A stretch of DNA of 64,000 bases from Victivallis vadensis (GTDB lineage Bacteria > Verrucomicrobiota > Lentisphaeria > Victivallales > Victivallaceae): contig NZ_QEKH01000004.1 in the NCBI RefSeq assembly GCF_003096415.1, positions 62,001 to 126,000 on the forward strand, given 5' to 3'. Of this stretch, positions 16,575-25,402 are shown piece after piece. The notes below the pieces were generated by a model, which saw nothing but the letters and a program-made list of their open reading frames with translations, was not told where the DNA came from and searched no databases. Numbering within the stretch: position 1 is the stretch's first letter; the number at the start of each line of letters is the position of its first letter. The position numbers were made by a program, and so were the translations under genes.

Positions 16575-18020
16575 TTGGCCAAAAAGCGGAATCACTTTTT
16601 GCCGCTGCTGATCATTCTCGGGGCGTACATGTGGTTCGTCCGCGGTTTCCTGTTCCGTCCCCTCTGGTTCGATGAAGCGCTCACGGTACTCAATTTCGCG
16701 CTGGCCCCGAATCCGGCGGCGATCTACCTCAATTATTCCATCCCAAACAACCAGATCTGCTATACGTTCCTGCTGCGTCTCTGGATCGAATTCCAGCCCG
16801 CCTTTCTCGACACCACCGTCTGGCTGCGGCTCCTCTCCGTATTGCTTGGAGCAGGAACGCTTTCCGCACTTTATTTGCTGTTCCGCACCCGGTTCGGCAA
16901 CGGCAGGCTCCTGCTGCCCGTGCTGGTCGCGCTCGGAATATCCGTACCCTTCCTGATCTATGCGACCGCACTGCGCGGTTACATGCTCAGCGCGCTGCTG
17001 GTCACCCTGACGCTGCATTTCGCACTGCGCTTCGCCAGGTGCCGCGAGTGGAAAAGCTGGCTCTGCTACGCAGCCGGTTCACTGCTGACCGTCGGCACCA
17101 TCCCCAGCAATCTGGTGATGCTGGCCGGAGTCGTGCTCTATGCCCTGCCGCTCTTTCAGGCCGATTTCTACCGCAAACGGAGCTTCTGGCTGATGTTTTT
17201 CACGCCGCCGGCCATGCTGCTCTTTTTTTATCTGCCGGTCATGCGCCAATTCATCGGGGTGGTCAACCTCGGCGAAGGGTGGAACAGCGGCGGCAAGGTG
17301 CTGCTCGCGGTCCTGGCCGCATTCAGCTACAGCTTTGCGATGCTGCTGATTCCGGCGACCGGTTCGCTGCTCGCCTTCGACCGGCGCAGATACAACTGGC
17401 TCTGGTCCGCGCGGGCCGCGATCTGGCTGCTGCCCATCCCGATGGCGCTGCTGCTCAAGGTGGCCCCCTTCCCGCGCGTGTTCTTTCCCTTCTGGCCGCT
17501 CTGGGCGCTGCTGCTGGCGGGGGGGCTGCGCGACCTGAGCGCCCTGAACTGCCGCTGGCGCCGCCGCTGGCAGCCCGCCGTCTGGATCGCCGCGCTGACC
17601 GCCGCAGTGCTGTTGTGGGGATGGCTGGCGCAGTGGCCGGAGCTGCGGCTCGCATTCTCCCGCCGCAACGGCGGCAACGGTTCCGACGACTACTTCTTCG
17701 GCTACTACCTGCGGAATGAACATACGCCGGACAAGACCGTCGCCGAACTGAAGAAACGTTATCCAAACGGCACTCCGCCCATCTACCTGAGCTTTTCCGC
17801 CGATCCGTGGGCCGTGATGTTCTACGGCAACCTGAACGGCCTGACCGATCCGGCCAACTACCGTTTCGACGGGCCGCGCGGCATCGTCGGTTCGATCCCG
17901 CGCGGCAGCCTGGCGATCCTGCGCGACGACGAATCCGCACTTGCGCTCGGGCAGCGTTTCCACGTCCGGCTGAAAGAGCTTTTCCGCACTCCCAACCACG
18001 GGGTGTACCGTGTCGAATGA
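16575..18020 (+). CDS. GT39/ArnT-like polytopic membrane glycosyltransferase
   Basis: 481 residues. I chose the TTG at 16575 because GGGAGGA lies 8 nt upstream and the first transmembrane segment starts just after it; the next in-frame ATG (16629) would cut that segment. The first periplasmic loop has FRPLWFDEALTVLNFAL, the acidic WxDEA motif of GT-C enzymes of the GT39/ArnT type that use polyprenyl-phosphate sugars. About ten hydrophobic segments follow, then a soluble C-terminal part from ~400. The acceptor (protein, lipid A or glycan) is unknown. The 3' end overlaps miaA by 11 nt. Confidence 0.7.
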   Translation: MAKKRNHFLPLLIILGAYMWFVRGFLFRPLWFDEALTVLNFALAPNPAAIYLNYSIPNNQICYTFLLRLWIEFQPAFLDTTVWLRLLSVLLGAGTLSALYLLFRTRFGNGRLLLPVLVALGISVPFLIYATALRGYMLSALLVTLTLHFALRFARCREWKSWLCYAAGSLLTVGTIPSNLVMLAGVVLYALPLFQADFYRKRSFWLMFFTPPAMLLFFYLPVMRQFIGVVNLGEGWNSGGKVLLAVLAAFSYSFAMLLIPATGSLLAFDRRRYNWLWSARAAIWLLPIPMALLLKVAPFPRVFFPFWPLWALLLAGGLRDLSALNCRWRRRWQPAVWIAALTAAVLLWGWLAQWPELRLAFSRRNGGNGSDDYFFGYYLRNEHTPDKTVAELKKRYPNGTPPIYLSFSADPWAVMFYGNLNGLTDPANYRFDGPRGIVGSIPRGSLAILRDDESALALGQRFHVRLKELFRTPNHGVYRVE

Positions 18021-18912
18021 TGCCCCCCTGCCGGTTTTCATGGGGCCGACCGCATCCGGCAAAAGCGCGCTGGCGCTTGAAGCGGCCCGGCAACTCAACG
18101 GCGAAATCGTCTCCGTCGACTCCATGCAGCTCTACCGGGGGCTGGAAATCGGCACAGCGCAGCCGACCGCAGCTGAACAGGCCGAAATCCCGCACCATCT
18201 GGTCGGCTGCTTCGATTTTCATCACAAAATCGATGTGTTCCAATTCCGGAAGCTCGCCGACCGGGCCATCGCGGAGATCCGGGCGCGGGGGCGGCGGCCG
18301 ATTCTGGCCGGAGGGACCGGCATGTATCTGCGCGCGCTGCTCTACGGGATCGACGACCTGCCCGCCGATCCCGAACTGCGCAAACGGCTGGACGCCGAAT
18401 TCGACCACGACGCGGGGGAACCGGCGTTGCTTGAAAAGATGGCGAAGCTCGATCCGGCGGCGTTCGACCGCTGGCACGCCTGCCGCCGCCGGCTGATCCG
18501 CGCCCTTGAGGTCAGGCTGCTGACCGGCAAATCCATTCTCGAACTGCAGCAGAATCCGATGGACCGCCTCCGCTATCCGGTCATCGCCTGGAAGTTGGAA
18601 ACCCCGACGGAAATCCTGCGCAAGCGCATCAGCGACCGTGCCGCCGCGATGCTGGATTCCGGCTGGATCGAGGAGGCGCGCCGCGCCATCGCCGCCGGGC
18701 TGCTCGAATCGCCGACCGCCCATCAGGCACTCGGCTACAAGCTGATCGCGGAGCATCTGGCAGGCAACCTCACGCGCGAACAGCTTCACGAACGGATTTC
18801 CACCGCCACCTGGCAGCTGGCCCGCCGCCAGCGCACCTGGTTCCGCCACCAGCATCCGGAAGCGCAGCCGCTCACGATGCCGCCCGCCGCCCCGCTGGTC
18901 TTTCACTCCTGA
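18010..18912 (+). CDS. miaA: tRNA dimethylallyltransferase MiaA
   Basis: 300 residues, GTG start inside the end of the preceding gene. Transfers the dimethylallyl group to N6 of A37 in tRNAs reading UNN codons. The P-loop FMGPTASGKSALALEA is at residues 10-25, followed by EIVSVDSMQLYRGLEIGTAQPT with the conserved Asp-Ser-x-Gln, HHLVG, ILAGGTGMYLRALLYG near 100, and the late RRQRTWFRHQ segment that is diagnostic of MiaA. Length and motif order are those of the family. It ends 10 nt inside the convergent sanA-like gene. Confidence 0.95.
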   Translation: MSNDAPLPVFMGPTASGKSALALEAARQLNGEIVSVDSMQLYRGLEIGTAQPTAAEQAEIPHHLVGCFDFHHKIDVFQFRKLADRAIAEIRARGRRPILAGGTGMYLRALLYGIDDLPADPELRKRLDAEFDHDAGEPALLEKMAKLDPAAFDRWHACRRRLIRALEVRLLTGKSILELQQNPMDRLRYPVIAWKLETPTEILRKRISDRAAAMLDSGWIEEARRAIAAGLLESPTAHQALGYKLIAEHLAGNLTREQLHERISTATWQLARRQRTWFRHQHPEAQPLTMPPAAPLVFHS

Positions 18913-19580
18913 AACTCGATCGGCACCGGCGGCCCGAGATGACGCGGAGCGCGGTGCAGCAGTTTCACGTCAACCACCGCAAGCACGCGGGCAAACGCTT
19001 CCCGCCACCGCTGTTTCAGCCGGAAACGGCGCAAGCTCACATCCCGCGCCGCAAAGCCGACCGCATCGATCCCGTGATTCCGCGCGATGTACAACGCGCG
19101 TTCGCAGTGATCCTTCTGCGAAACCACCGTAATGCGCGTCTGTCCGAAAATCTTCTTCGCCCGGATCACCGAATCGAGCGTGCGCAATCCGGCATAGTCG
19201 GCGTAGATATCCTCCGGGGCGACGCCGCGTTCGATCAGCGCCGCGCGCATGTCCTCCGGCTCGTTATAGTCGCGGCGGCGGTTGTCGCCGGAGACGATCA
19301 GCTTGCGGACCTTTCCGGCATGGTAGAGCCGCGCCGCCGCATCCATACGATACCGGAAGTACAGATTGGGGCCGTATTTCGCCTGTTTGCTGGTGCCGAG
19401 CACCAGAGCGACGTCGCGCGGCGGAATCAGCTCCGGCGCGGAGAAAATCCGTCCCCGTGCGGCCGCCACCGCCCGGTCGGCTCCCCACAGGAACAGCACT
19501 CCCGCAATCAGGCAGAATCCGGCCGCAATCATCAGGCGTTTTCTGAATTTGAATATTGTTTTGAATCCGACGAATTTCAT
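18903..19580 (-). CDS. sanA: SanA-type DUF218 envelope protein
   Basis: 225 residues from ATG 19580; a GTG 45 nt upstream (19625) with GGAG is a possible alternative. A single membrane anchor lies at about residues 15-35, followed by a periplasmic DUF218 domain with VALVLGTSKQAKYGPNLYFRYRMDAA, KLIVSGDNRRRDYNEPEDMR, DYAGLRTLDSVIRAKKIF and ITVVSQKDHCERALYIA, all matching E. coli SanA closely in order and wording. SanA contributes to the outer-membrane permeability barrier (vancomycin exclusion at high temperature in E. coli); its biochemical activity is unknown. Convergent and slightly overlapping with miaA. Confidence 0.85.
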   Translation of the reverse strand: MKFVGFKTIFKFRKRLMIAAGFCLIAGVLFLWGADRAVAAARGRIFSAPELIPPRDVALVLGTSKQAKYGPNLYFRYRMDAAARLYHAGKVRKLIVSGDNRRRDYNEPEDMRAALIERGVAPEDIYADYAGLRTLDSVIRAKKIFGQTRITVVSQKDHCERALYIARNHGIDAVGFAARDVSLRRFRLKQRWREAFARVLAVVDVKLLHRAPRHLGPPVPIEFQE

Positions 19581-19656
19581 GAACGGCAGTTTCCTTCCGA
19601 TTTGGCGATGAAGGAAAAATATCACGTTCCACTCCAGGAATCAAGCGCCGTATCGC

Positions 19657-21087
19657 TCAATCTTCCGGAAAAAGTTCCACCATCAGGATCGCTTCGATCT
19701 GCGCCAGCGCTTTGTTCAGCAGATTGATCTCGGTGGCGTACCGCACTTCGGTATCGATGTAATAGGTCTGCACCTTGTCGATCCGGTCCACCGAAGCCTC
19801 CCGTTTCAGATAGCGGTCGTACACCAGATCGCGCTGACGCCGGGCGGCGGCAAGCAGATCGCGGTAGACCCGGGCCTGCCGCGCATGGTTCTGATAGTTG
19901 GCGCAGGCGGCGCGGACATCGTTCACCAGCTGCAGATAGGTTTCGGCCATGCCGTACTGCGCCATCGCATACATCGCCTGCATCTCCCGCATCCGGTTGT
20001 AGCGGCTCAGTCCGTTGAAGATCAGGTAGTTCGCCTGAATCCCGTACTCGAACGAGGGAGTATCCTGCGAACCGTGCGAATACATATAATCCCGGTATCG
20101 GGAACTCATCACATTATAGGAAAAGCGGGCATGGGCGGTCACGGTCGGAGCGTAGGAACTGTAGCTTTTGAACTTGTTGTACTCGGCGATCTTCAGCGTC
20201 TGCTGCATGATGTGCATCTGCGGATTGTTGGAGAGCGCCAGGTCGATCGTGGCCTCCATGCTGAACGGCAGCGGACGGATTCGGGTATCGGCCGGCGGCA
20301 ATTCGGGGGGACCGGGCAGCCGTCCCTCCGGCAATCCCAGCAACTGTGCCAATGCGAAATCCGACACCTCAAGCTGGTAGACCGCCGCGATCCGGGAAGC
20401 GTCGGCATAGCCGGCCAGCACCTGAAAGTTGAGCACCTCATCCTCCGGGCGCAGATTTCTCTGCGCCTCCGGCTCCACGATCCCGTGCAGCTTCAGCTGG
20501 AACTCCCGGTTCTGCTGTGCGATCTCCCCGAGCCGGGCCGCGAGCTGCATGTCGTCGAACGCATAGGCCACCGCCTGCCTGACCATGCAGATCACCCTCA
20601 TGCGGACCGCCTTTTCCCGCTCGATTTCACGTTTCTGGATCAATACATTGAGCTCACGCGCCAAGCCGTCAAAGATCAGATAGCTGGCCGTCACGTTGGT
20701 GGTGCTGTCGAAGCGGAAATTCCGGGCGGGCGTATGCGGCATCGGGTTGACCAGATGATTGTTCCACTCCAGCGTCTGGCCGACTCCGGTTCCGGCGGTG
20801 ATCTCGGGAGCGTAAGCGCCGAGCGACTGGTAGTAGCGCATCCGGGCGGCATTGACCGCGTGATAGGTGGCCAGAAAGCTCTGGTTGTTCTCCTCCGCGA
20901 TCCTCTGCGCCAGCCGGAGCGTCAACACCTTGATCCCTTCCAGCCGCCGCCGCGACGCTTCCCGGTTGGCCTCGTCGAAAACCGTTCCCTCCAGCACCGC
21001 CTCCGGCGGCTTGTAGGTATAACACCCACCTGACAGCAGCAGGAGCGCAACCGGAACCAGCCAGCATCGACTGCATAAAATGGACAT
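19657..21087 (-). CDS. TolC-family outer membrane lipoprotein
   Basis: 476 residues from the ATG at 21087, which is preceded by GGAGGGAG. A lipoprotein signal with LLLLSGGC places a lipidated Cys near residue 22. The body is two OEP repeats rich in coiled coil (for example YHAVNAARMRYYQSLGAYAPEI, a middle TIDLALSNNPQMHIMQQTLK, and the late VNDVRAACANYQNHARQARVYRDL), the pattern of outer-membrane channel proteins of RND or type I export systems. No inner-membrane or adaptor partner lies beside it, so the transport partner must be encoded elsewhere. Substrate unknown. Confidence 0.85.
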   Translation of the reverse strand: MSILCSRCWLVPVALLLLSGGCYTYKPPEAVLEGTVFDEANREASRRRLEGIKVLTLRLAQRIAEENNQSFLATYHAVNAARMRYYQSLGAYAPEITAGTGVGQTLEWNNHLVNPMPHTPARNFRFDSTTNVTASYLIFDGLARELNVLIQKREIEREKAVRMRVICMVRQAVAYAFDDMQLAARLGEIAQQNREFQLKLHGIVEPEAQRNLRPEDEVLNFQVLAGYADASRIAAVYQLEVSDFALAQLLGLPEGRLPGPPELPPADTRIRPLPFSMEATIDLALSNNPQMHIMQQTLKIAEYNKFKSYSSYAPTVTAHARFSYNVMSSRYRDYMYSHGSQDTPSFEYGIQANYLIFNGLSRYNRMREMQAMYAMAQYGMAETYLQLVNDVRAACANYQNHARQARVYRDLLAAARRQRDLVYDRYLKREASVDRIDKVQTYYIDTEVRYATEINLLNKALAQIEAILMVELFPED

Positions 21088-21132
21088 ATTCTCCCTCCAT
21101 AAACCAAAAAACAGCAATTCTCCTCTGAAAAT

Positions 21133-21160
21133 AATATAATCACTTCACATAAAAAGGCAA
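21133..21160 (-). promoter_or_regulatory. Predicted promoter of the TolC-like gene
   Basis: Minus strand TTGCCT, 16-nt spacer, TATATT, 46 nt upstream of the ATG. Confidence 0.45.
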
Positions 21161-21246
21161 ATTCAAAACCATTTTATCACATTACAAACAAGAGAAGCTC
21201 ATCATCTTTACCCGTGGTACAGCCGCCGGAGAAGTTATCTCCGGGT

Positions 21247-21283
21247 AAAAAAAAAGCGCCCCCGTCTCCGGGACGGGAACGCT
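21247..21283 (-). terminator. Rho-independent terminator of the small CBM-like gene
   Basis: On the minus strand a 12-bp stem (AGCGTTCCCGTC / GACGGGGGCGCT, two G-T pairs) with a 5-nt loop is followed by nine T. It lies 15 nt after the stop of the gene at 21299. Confidence 0.85.
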
Positions 21284-21298
21284 TCCGATGGGTTGGAA

Positions 21299-21847
21299 TC
21301 ACTTTTCAGCTTTTTTGGCGGAAATCTTGATTTCATAGTTTTTTCCGGCCTCCGCCTTCAATGTCAGGCAAGCACGGTTATCGTGGTTGACCTTCACGGA
21401 AGCCTTGCCGGTTTTCGCATCATCGCTGAGTGTGACGGATTTACCGCTGAAATACCAGTTTTTAGCCTTCTTGCCGTCGTTTTCCTCGAAGCTGCCGTTG
21501 GCGACCGGCTCGCCGTTCACGGTCACATCGTCGATCAGTACGAATTCGCGGTCGCCGGGTTCCTTGCTCCACTCGCCGCCGATATTGAGCCGGATATCGC
21601 CGGATTTCTCCGGTACGACAGTAAAGATGAAATCACTCCATTCGTCCGTAACCGGCTTGGAGAGGTACAAATAACAGTTCTGCTTTTCCGCCGGCAACCA
21701 ATGTCCCTTGCTGAGTTTGCCTTCTCCGGCTGTCTTCTTGATCGGAATCAGCTGTTTGGTCGCATCGACATCCACCCGGATGGCGGCGGGACCGGCAAAC
21801 AGCGGCAGGGTCAGGGCGGCGAGGGCGGGGATCATCAGAGTCTTCAT
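21299..21847 (-). CDS. Small secreted carbohydrate-binding-like protein
   Basis: 182 residues. A signal peptide of ~18 residues (MKTLMIPALAALTLPLFAGP) is followed by one beta-sandwich domain with WSDFIFTVVPEKSGDIRLNIGGEW, FVLIDDVTVNGEPVANGSFEEN and KNWYFSGKSV. The VxVNGxxVxNGSFE and late alternating strands match galactose-binding-like (CBM4/22-style) domains. No catalytic part. It has its own consensus promoter, SD (AGGAGAA) and a strong terminator, so it is probably expressed well on its own. I infer binding of a sugar polymer at the surface; ligand unknown. Confidence 0.6.
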   Translation of the reverse strand: MKTLMIPALAALTLPLFAGPAAIRVDVDATKQLIPIKKTAGEGKLSKGHWLPAEKQNCYLYLSKPVTDEWSDFIFTVVPEKSGDIRLNIGGEWSKEPGDREFVLIDDVTVNGEPVANGSFEENDGKKAKNWYFSGKSVTLSDDAKTGKASVKVNHDNRACLTLKAEAGKNYEIKISAKKAEK

Positions 21848-21890
21848 GGTAATTCTCCTGTTTGGTGAATCTTTTCAAGACGACATCCGC

Positions 21891-21919
21891 AATATAATGC
21901 AATTCCCTTCCTTTGTCAA
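21891..21919 (-). promoter_or_regulatory. Consensus promoter of the small CBM-like gene
   Basis: Minus strand perfect TTGACA, 17-nt spacer and TATATT. The spacer contains AATTGCAT (21897-21904), the same 8-mer repeated upstream of the regulator gene at 29382. The -35 box overlaps the end of the AraC gene. Confidence 0.65.
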
Positions 21920-22737
21920 ATTTCTGATCTGCCGCCTGGCCGGAGCCGGCGGAACTCGCGCGGAGAATAGCCGGTCCGCCGCCGGAAAAAACGCGAAAAA
22001 TAAAATTCATTCGCAAAGCCCAGCCGGTCCGCAATCTCCTTGATGCTCCGACAACCGGAGAGCAGTTCAAATTCGGCGCGCCGCCCCAGCTCCCGGCCGA
22101 TGAACTCCTTCAGCGGGACTCCGAAATCGCGGCTGAACTCCCGGCTCAGGCGGTCCCGGCTGCGGCAGGCAACTCCGGCCAACTCGTCGAGCCGGGTGCG
22201 TGCGGAGAGGGTGCGGGCCATGTAATCCAGCAAGACGCCGTAGCGGCGGCGCACCGCCAGATGCCGTTCCAACTCCTCCGGCAGATGCTCCGTCAGCTCC
22301 CCGGCCAGCTCGAAGATCAGCGCTTTCAGCCGGAACAGCTCCCGCCAGCTTCCCGCCGGGGCCGCCGCCTCGCGGCAGCGCCTCCGCAGCTCCTCATCCA
22401 GCCGATGCCGCGAACAGCGGCGCGACTCCCCGAATACGTCGCATCCGGCCAGCAGTTCAAGCTGGAAGTGCAGCGAATAGAACGCCAGCTGCGGGCCGAA
22501 ATCGAATTCGAGGTCGAGTCCGGTCGGCATGAAATACCAGTACCCCGCCTCCAAGGTGAACCGCTGATTCCCGGTATGGTTGACCAGTTCACCCGTTCCG
22601 GCCGTGACCAGGAAAATCCGGTTGAAGCTGTAGCAGTTCCGCCCGCGCCAGCGGAATTCGGCCTCGCCGAACTCCGCGATCCGGCAATTCAGCTGCCCGG
22701 CCAGCGCCGCCAGCGCGTCGTGTCGCGTCATTCCCAT
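21916..22737 (-). CDS. AraC-family transcriptional regulator
   Basis: 273 residues from ATG 22737 (a second ATG is at 22731); starting further upstream would overlap the divergent gene's start. The N-terminal cupin-like sensor has FRWRGRNCYSFNRIFLVTAGTGELV and YWYFMPTGLDLEFDFG. The C-terminal AraC domain (~175-270) has TRLDELAGVACRSRDRLSREFS, then SIKEIADRLGFANEFYFSRFF and FRRRTGYSPREFRRLR, the second helix-turn-helix signature. It is divergent from the GH116 gene at 22847 and probably activates it in response to a sugar; effector unknown. It could also act on the small CBM-like gene just downstream. Confidence 0.85.
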   Translation of the reverse strand: MGMTRHDALAALAGQLNCRIAEFGEAEFRWRGRNCYSFNRIFLVTAGTGELVNHTGNQRFTLEAGYWYFMPTGLDLEFDFGPQLAFYSLHFQLELLAGCDVFGESRRCSRHRLDEELRRRCREAAAPAGSWRELFRLKALIFELAGELTEHLPEELERHLAVRRRYGVLLDYMARTLSARTRLDELAGVACRSRDRLSREFSRDFGVPLKEFIGRELGRRAEFELLSGCRSIKEIADRLGFANEFYFSRFFRRRTGYSPREFRRLRPGGRSEI

Positions 22738-22846
22738 GAAAGTATATGTTTCCGCACTGTTATTGAATTTGAAGAATCTTCTGACGGCATATAACTTATA
22801 CCGTATCACCGGAATTTCAACGATCGGAAAAGGGAGATTTTGAATC

Positions 22847-25402
22847 ATGAAGTATCCGAATGGTCACAACAGCGCGATTTCATTTCCGTTGGGCGGCATC
22901 GGCACCGGCAGCATCGGGCTTTCCGGCGCCGGGCAGCTGATCGACTGGGAGATCATGAACCGCCCGGACAAAGGCAGCCACAACGGCTACAGCCATCTGG
23001 CGGTCAAGGCCGAACGCGGCGGCGAGCTGGTCGACGTGCGCGTGCTGAACGGCGACATGGCCCCTCCTTACACCGGAACCTCCTCCTTCGGCGAGGCCGG
23101 CAACCGCTTCGCCGGATACGGCTTCGGCGCAAACAAATGCCTGCTGCCCGGCCTGCCGCACTTCCGCGAAGTGGAGTTCGACGGCGAGTTTCCGTTCGCC
23201 CGGCTGACCTTCCGCAATGAAACCTTCCCCGGCGAAGTCGTGCTGCGCGCCTTCAACCCGCTGATTCCGCTGAACGACTTCGACTCCTCGCTGCCGGCGG
23301 CGGCGTTTGAAATCGAATTCCATAACGATACCGCCGGGGAACTGCGCTATACCGCCGCGCTTTCGGTCCGCAATCCGGTCGAACGTTCCTGCCACACTTT
23401 GACGGGACGGCTTCTGGAGATGAAGCAAAAGCAGCACCACGCCGCTTCACCCCGCTACGGCGAACTCGCGCTCGTCACCGATGCGGAGGAGTACTCCGGC
23501 CAGAGCTGCTGGTACCGCGGCGAATGGCAGGACGACATCAATATGTTCTGGAACGATTTCGCCCGCCCCGGCGCACTGAAACCGCGCGACTACCCGGCGG
23601 AAAACGGCCGGCACCGGCACGACACCGGCACCCTCGCCGCCCATCTGACGCTGCCGCCCGGCGGACGCGGAAAGATCCGCTTCGTCCTCGCCTGGTACTG
23701 GCCGAACGTCAGGAACTTCTGGAACGAGGGCGAACGCGAGTATCCCGGCTGGCGCAACTGGTACGCCACGCAGTTCGGCAGCGCGGCGGAGGTGGCGGAC
23801 TATTTCATGGCGAACTACGACCGGCTGCTCAATGAGACCCGGCTTTTCCACGACGCGCTGTTCTCGTCCACCCTGCCGGAGGCGGTGATCGACGCCGTTT
23901 CCGCCAATCTCGCGGTGCTGAAGAGCGCGGCCTGCCTGCGGCTGGAGAACGGCGAATTCTACGCTTTCGAAGGAACCTCCAGTCTGTACGGCAGCTGCGA
24001 GGGAAGCTGCACCCACGTCTGGAACTACGCCTACGCGCTGCCTTTCCTGTTTCCGGCGCTGGAGCGGTCGATGCGGGAATTGGACTACACCTGGAACTTC
24101 CAGCCGGACGGCGGGCTCGGCTTCCGGTTGCAGCTGCCGCTGGGGCGCGAGGCCACCGGCTTCCGCGCCTGCGTCGACGGGCAGATGGGCGGCGTGATCA
24201 AGATGTACCGGGAGTGGAAGATTTCCGGCGACACCGGCTGGCTGCGCCGCTGGTTCCCGCAGGCCAGACGGGCGCTGGAATACGCGTGGAGCCCGGAAAA
24301 CCCGGACCGGTGGGACCCGGAACAGTCCGGCGTGCTGACCGGCCGCCAGCATCACACGCTGGACGTCGAACTCTTCGGCCCGAATCCGTGGCTGACCGGG
24401 TTCTATCACGCCGCGCTTGACGCCGCCGCCCGGATGGCCGACGCCGTCGGTGAACCGGAGAGCGCCGCGCTGTACCGGAGCATCCGCGCCCGGGGCCGCA
24501 AGTTCGTCGAGGAACAGCTTTTCAACGGCGAATATTATGTCCAGAAGCTCGACCTCGCCGACGACGCCGTGCTGGCCCCCTTCCGCGACGCCCGCCGCTG
24601 CTACTGGAATGAGGAGTCGCGCCAGATCAAATACCAGCTCGGCAACGGCTGCCTGACCGATCAATTGCTCGCCCAGTGGCACGCCTCGCTGGCGGGGCTG
24701 GACGACGTGTTCGACCCGGCGCGGATTCCGGCCGCCCTGCGGGCGATCCACCGATACAACTTCCTGCGCAGTTTCCGCGACTACGCGAACTTCTGGCGGG
24801 TCTACGCGCTGAACGACGAGGCCGGAACCATCATCTGCAGCTGGCCGCACCGCGACATGCCCGCGATCCCGATTCCGTATGCGACCGAGGTGTTCACCGG
24901 CTACGAATACCACTTCGCCGCCCAGCTGGTGATGCACGGCATGGTCGCGGAAGGGACCGAAGTGGTCGAAGCGGCCCGCGCCCGCTATGACGGCGTGAAG
25001 CGCAATCCGTGGAGCGAAATCGAGTGCGGCAGCAACTACGCCCGCTCCATGTCCAGCTATTCGCTGCTGAACGCCTACGGCGGCTTCCGGTTCGACCTTG
25101 CGGCGGGGATGATCGGCTTCGCCCCCGCCGCCCGGCGTCCCGGCGAATGTTTCCGCTCTTTCTGGAGCCTCGGCACCGGCTGGGGCAGCGTCGAAATCAC
25201 CGACGACTCCTGCACGCTCCGGGTGCTGTACGGGAGCTTGAAGGTGAATACGCTGCAGTTCCCGCTCGAACCGGCCTCCGTGCGGCTCGGCGGCCGGGAG
25301 CTGCGCTTCACCCGGTGCGAGAGCGGAATTGAGCTGGCCGAACCGGCGGAGCTCACCCCCGCCGTCGAACTGACCTGCTTCCGGCAGTGTGCTACTCCGT
25401 AA
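22847..25402 (+). CDS. GH116 (DUF608) family glycosidase
   Basis: 851 residues, no signal peptide. Starts with the family phrase ISFPLGGIGTGSIGLSGAGQL; an N-terminal beta-sandwich of ~330 residues leads into an (alpha/alpha)6 barrel. Segments typical of GH116 (bile acid beta-glucosidase GBA2 relatives) are CEGSCTHVWNYAYALPFLFP near 385, CVDGQMGGVIKMYREWK near 444 and HTLDVELFGPNPWLTGFYHAAL near 506. By position I propose Glu385 as nucleophile and Asp506 as acid/base, but this needs a structural alignment. Divergent from an AraC regulator. Beta-glucosidase or beta-xylosidase activity is likely. The 3' end overlaps ilvB by 11 nt. Confidence 0.8.
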   Translation: MKYPNGHNSAISFPLGGIGTGSIGLSGAGQLIDWEIMNRPDKGSHNGYSHLAVKAERGGELVDVRVLNGDMAPPYTGTSSFGEAGNRFAGYGFGANKCLLPGLPHFREVEFDGEFPFARLTFRNETFPGEVVLRAFNPLIPLNDFDSSLPAAAFEIEFHNDTAGELRYTAALSVRNPVERSCHTLTGRLLEMKQKQHHAASPRYGELALVTDAEEYSGQSCWYRGEWQDDINMFWNDFARPGALKPRDYPAENGRHRHDTGTLAAHLTLPPGGRGKIRFVLAWYWPNVRNFWNEGEREYPGWRNWYATQFGSAAEVADYFMANYDRLLNETRLFHDALFSSTLPEAVIDAVSANLAVLKSAACLRLENGEFYAFEGTSSLYGSCEGSCTHVWNYAYALPFLFPALERSMRELDYTWNFQPDGGLGFRLQLPLGREATGFRACVDGQMGGVIKMYREWKISGDTGWLRRWFPQARRALEYAWSPENPDRWDPEQSGVLTGRQHHTLDVELFGPNPWLTGFYHAALDAAARMADAVGEPESAALYRSIRARGRKFVEEQLFNGEYYVQKLDLADDAVLAPFRDARRCYWNEESRQIKYQLGNGCLTDQLLAQWHASLAGLDDVFDPARIPAALRAIHRYNFLRSFRDYANFWRVYALNDEAGTIICSWPHRDMPAIPIPYATEVFTGYEYHFAAQLVMHGMVAEGTEVVEAARARYDGVKRNPWSEIECGSNYARSMSSYSLLNAYGGFRFDLAAGMIGFAPAARRPGECFRSFWSLGTGWGSVEITDDSCTLRVLYGSLKVNTLQFPLEPASVRLGGRELRFTRCESGIELAEPAELTPAVELTCFRQCATP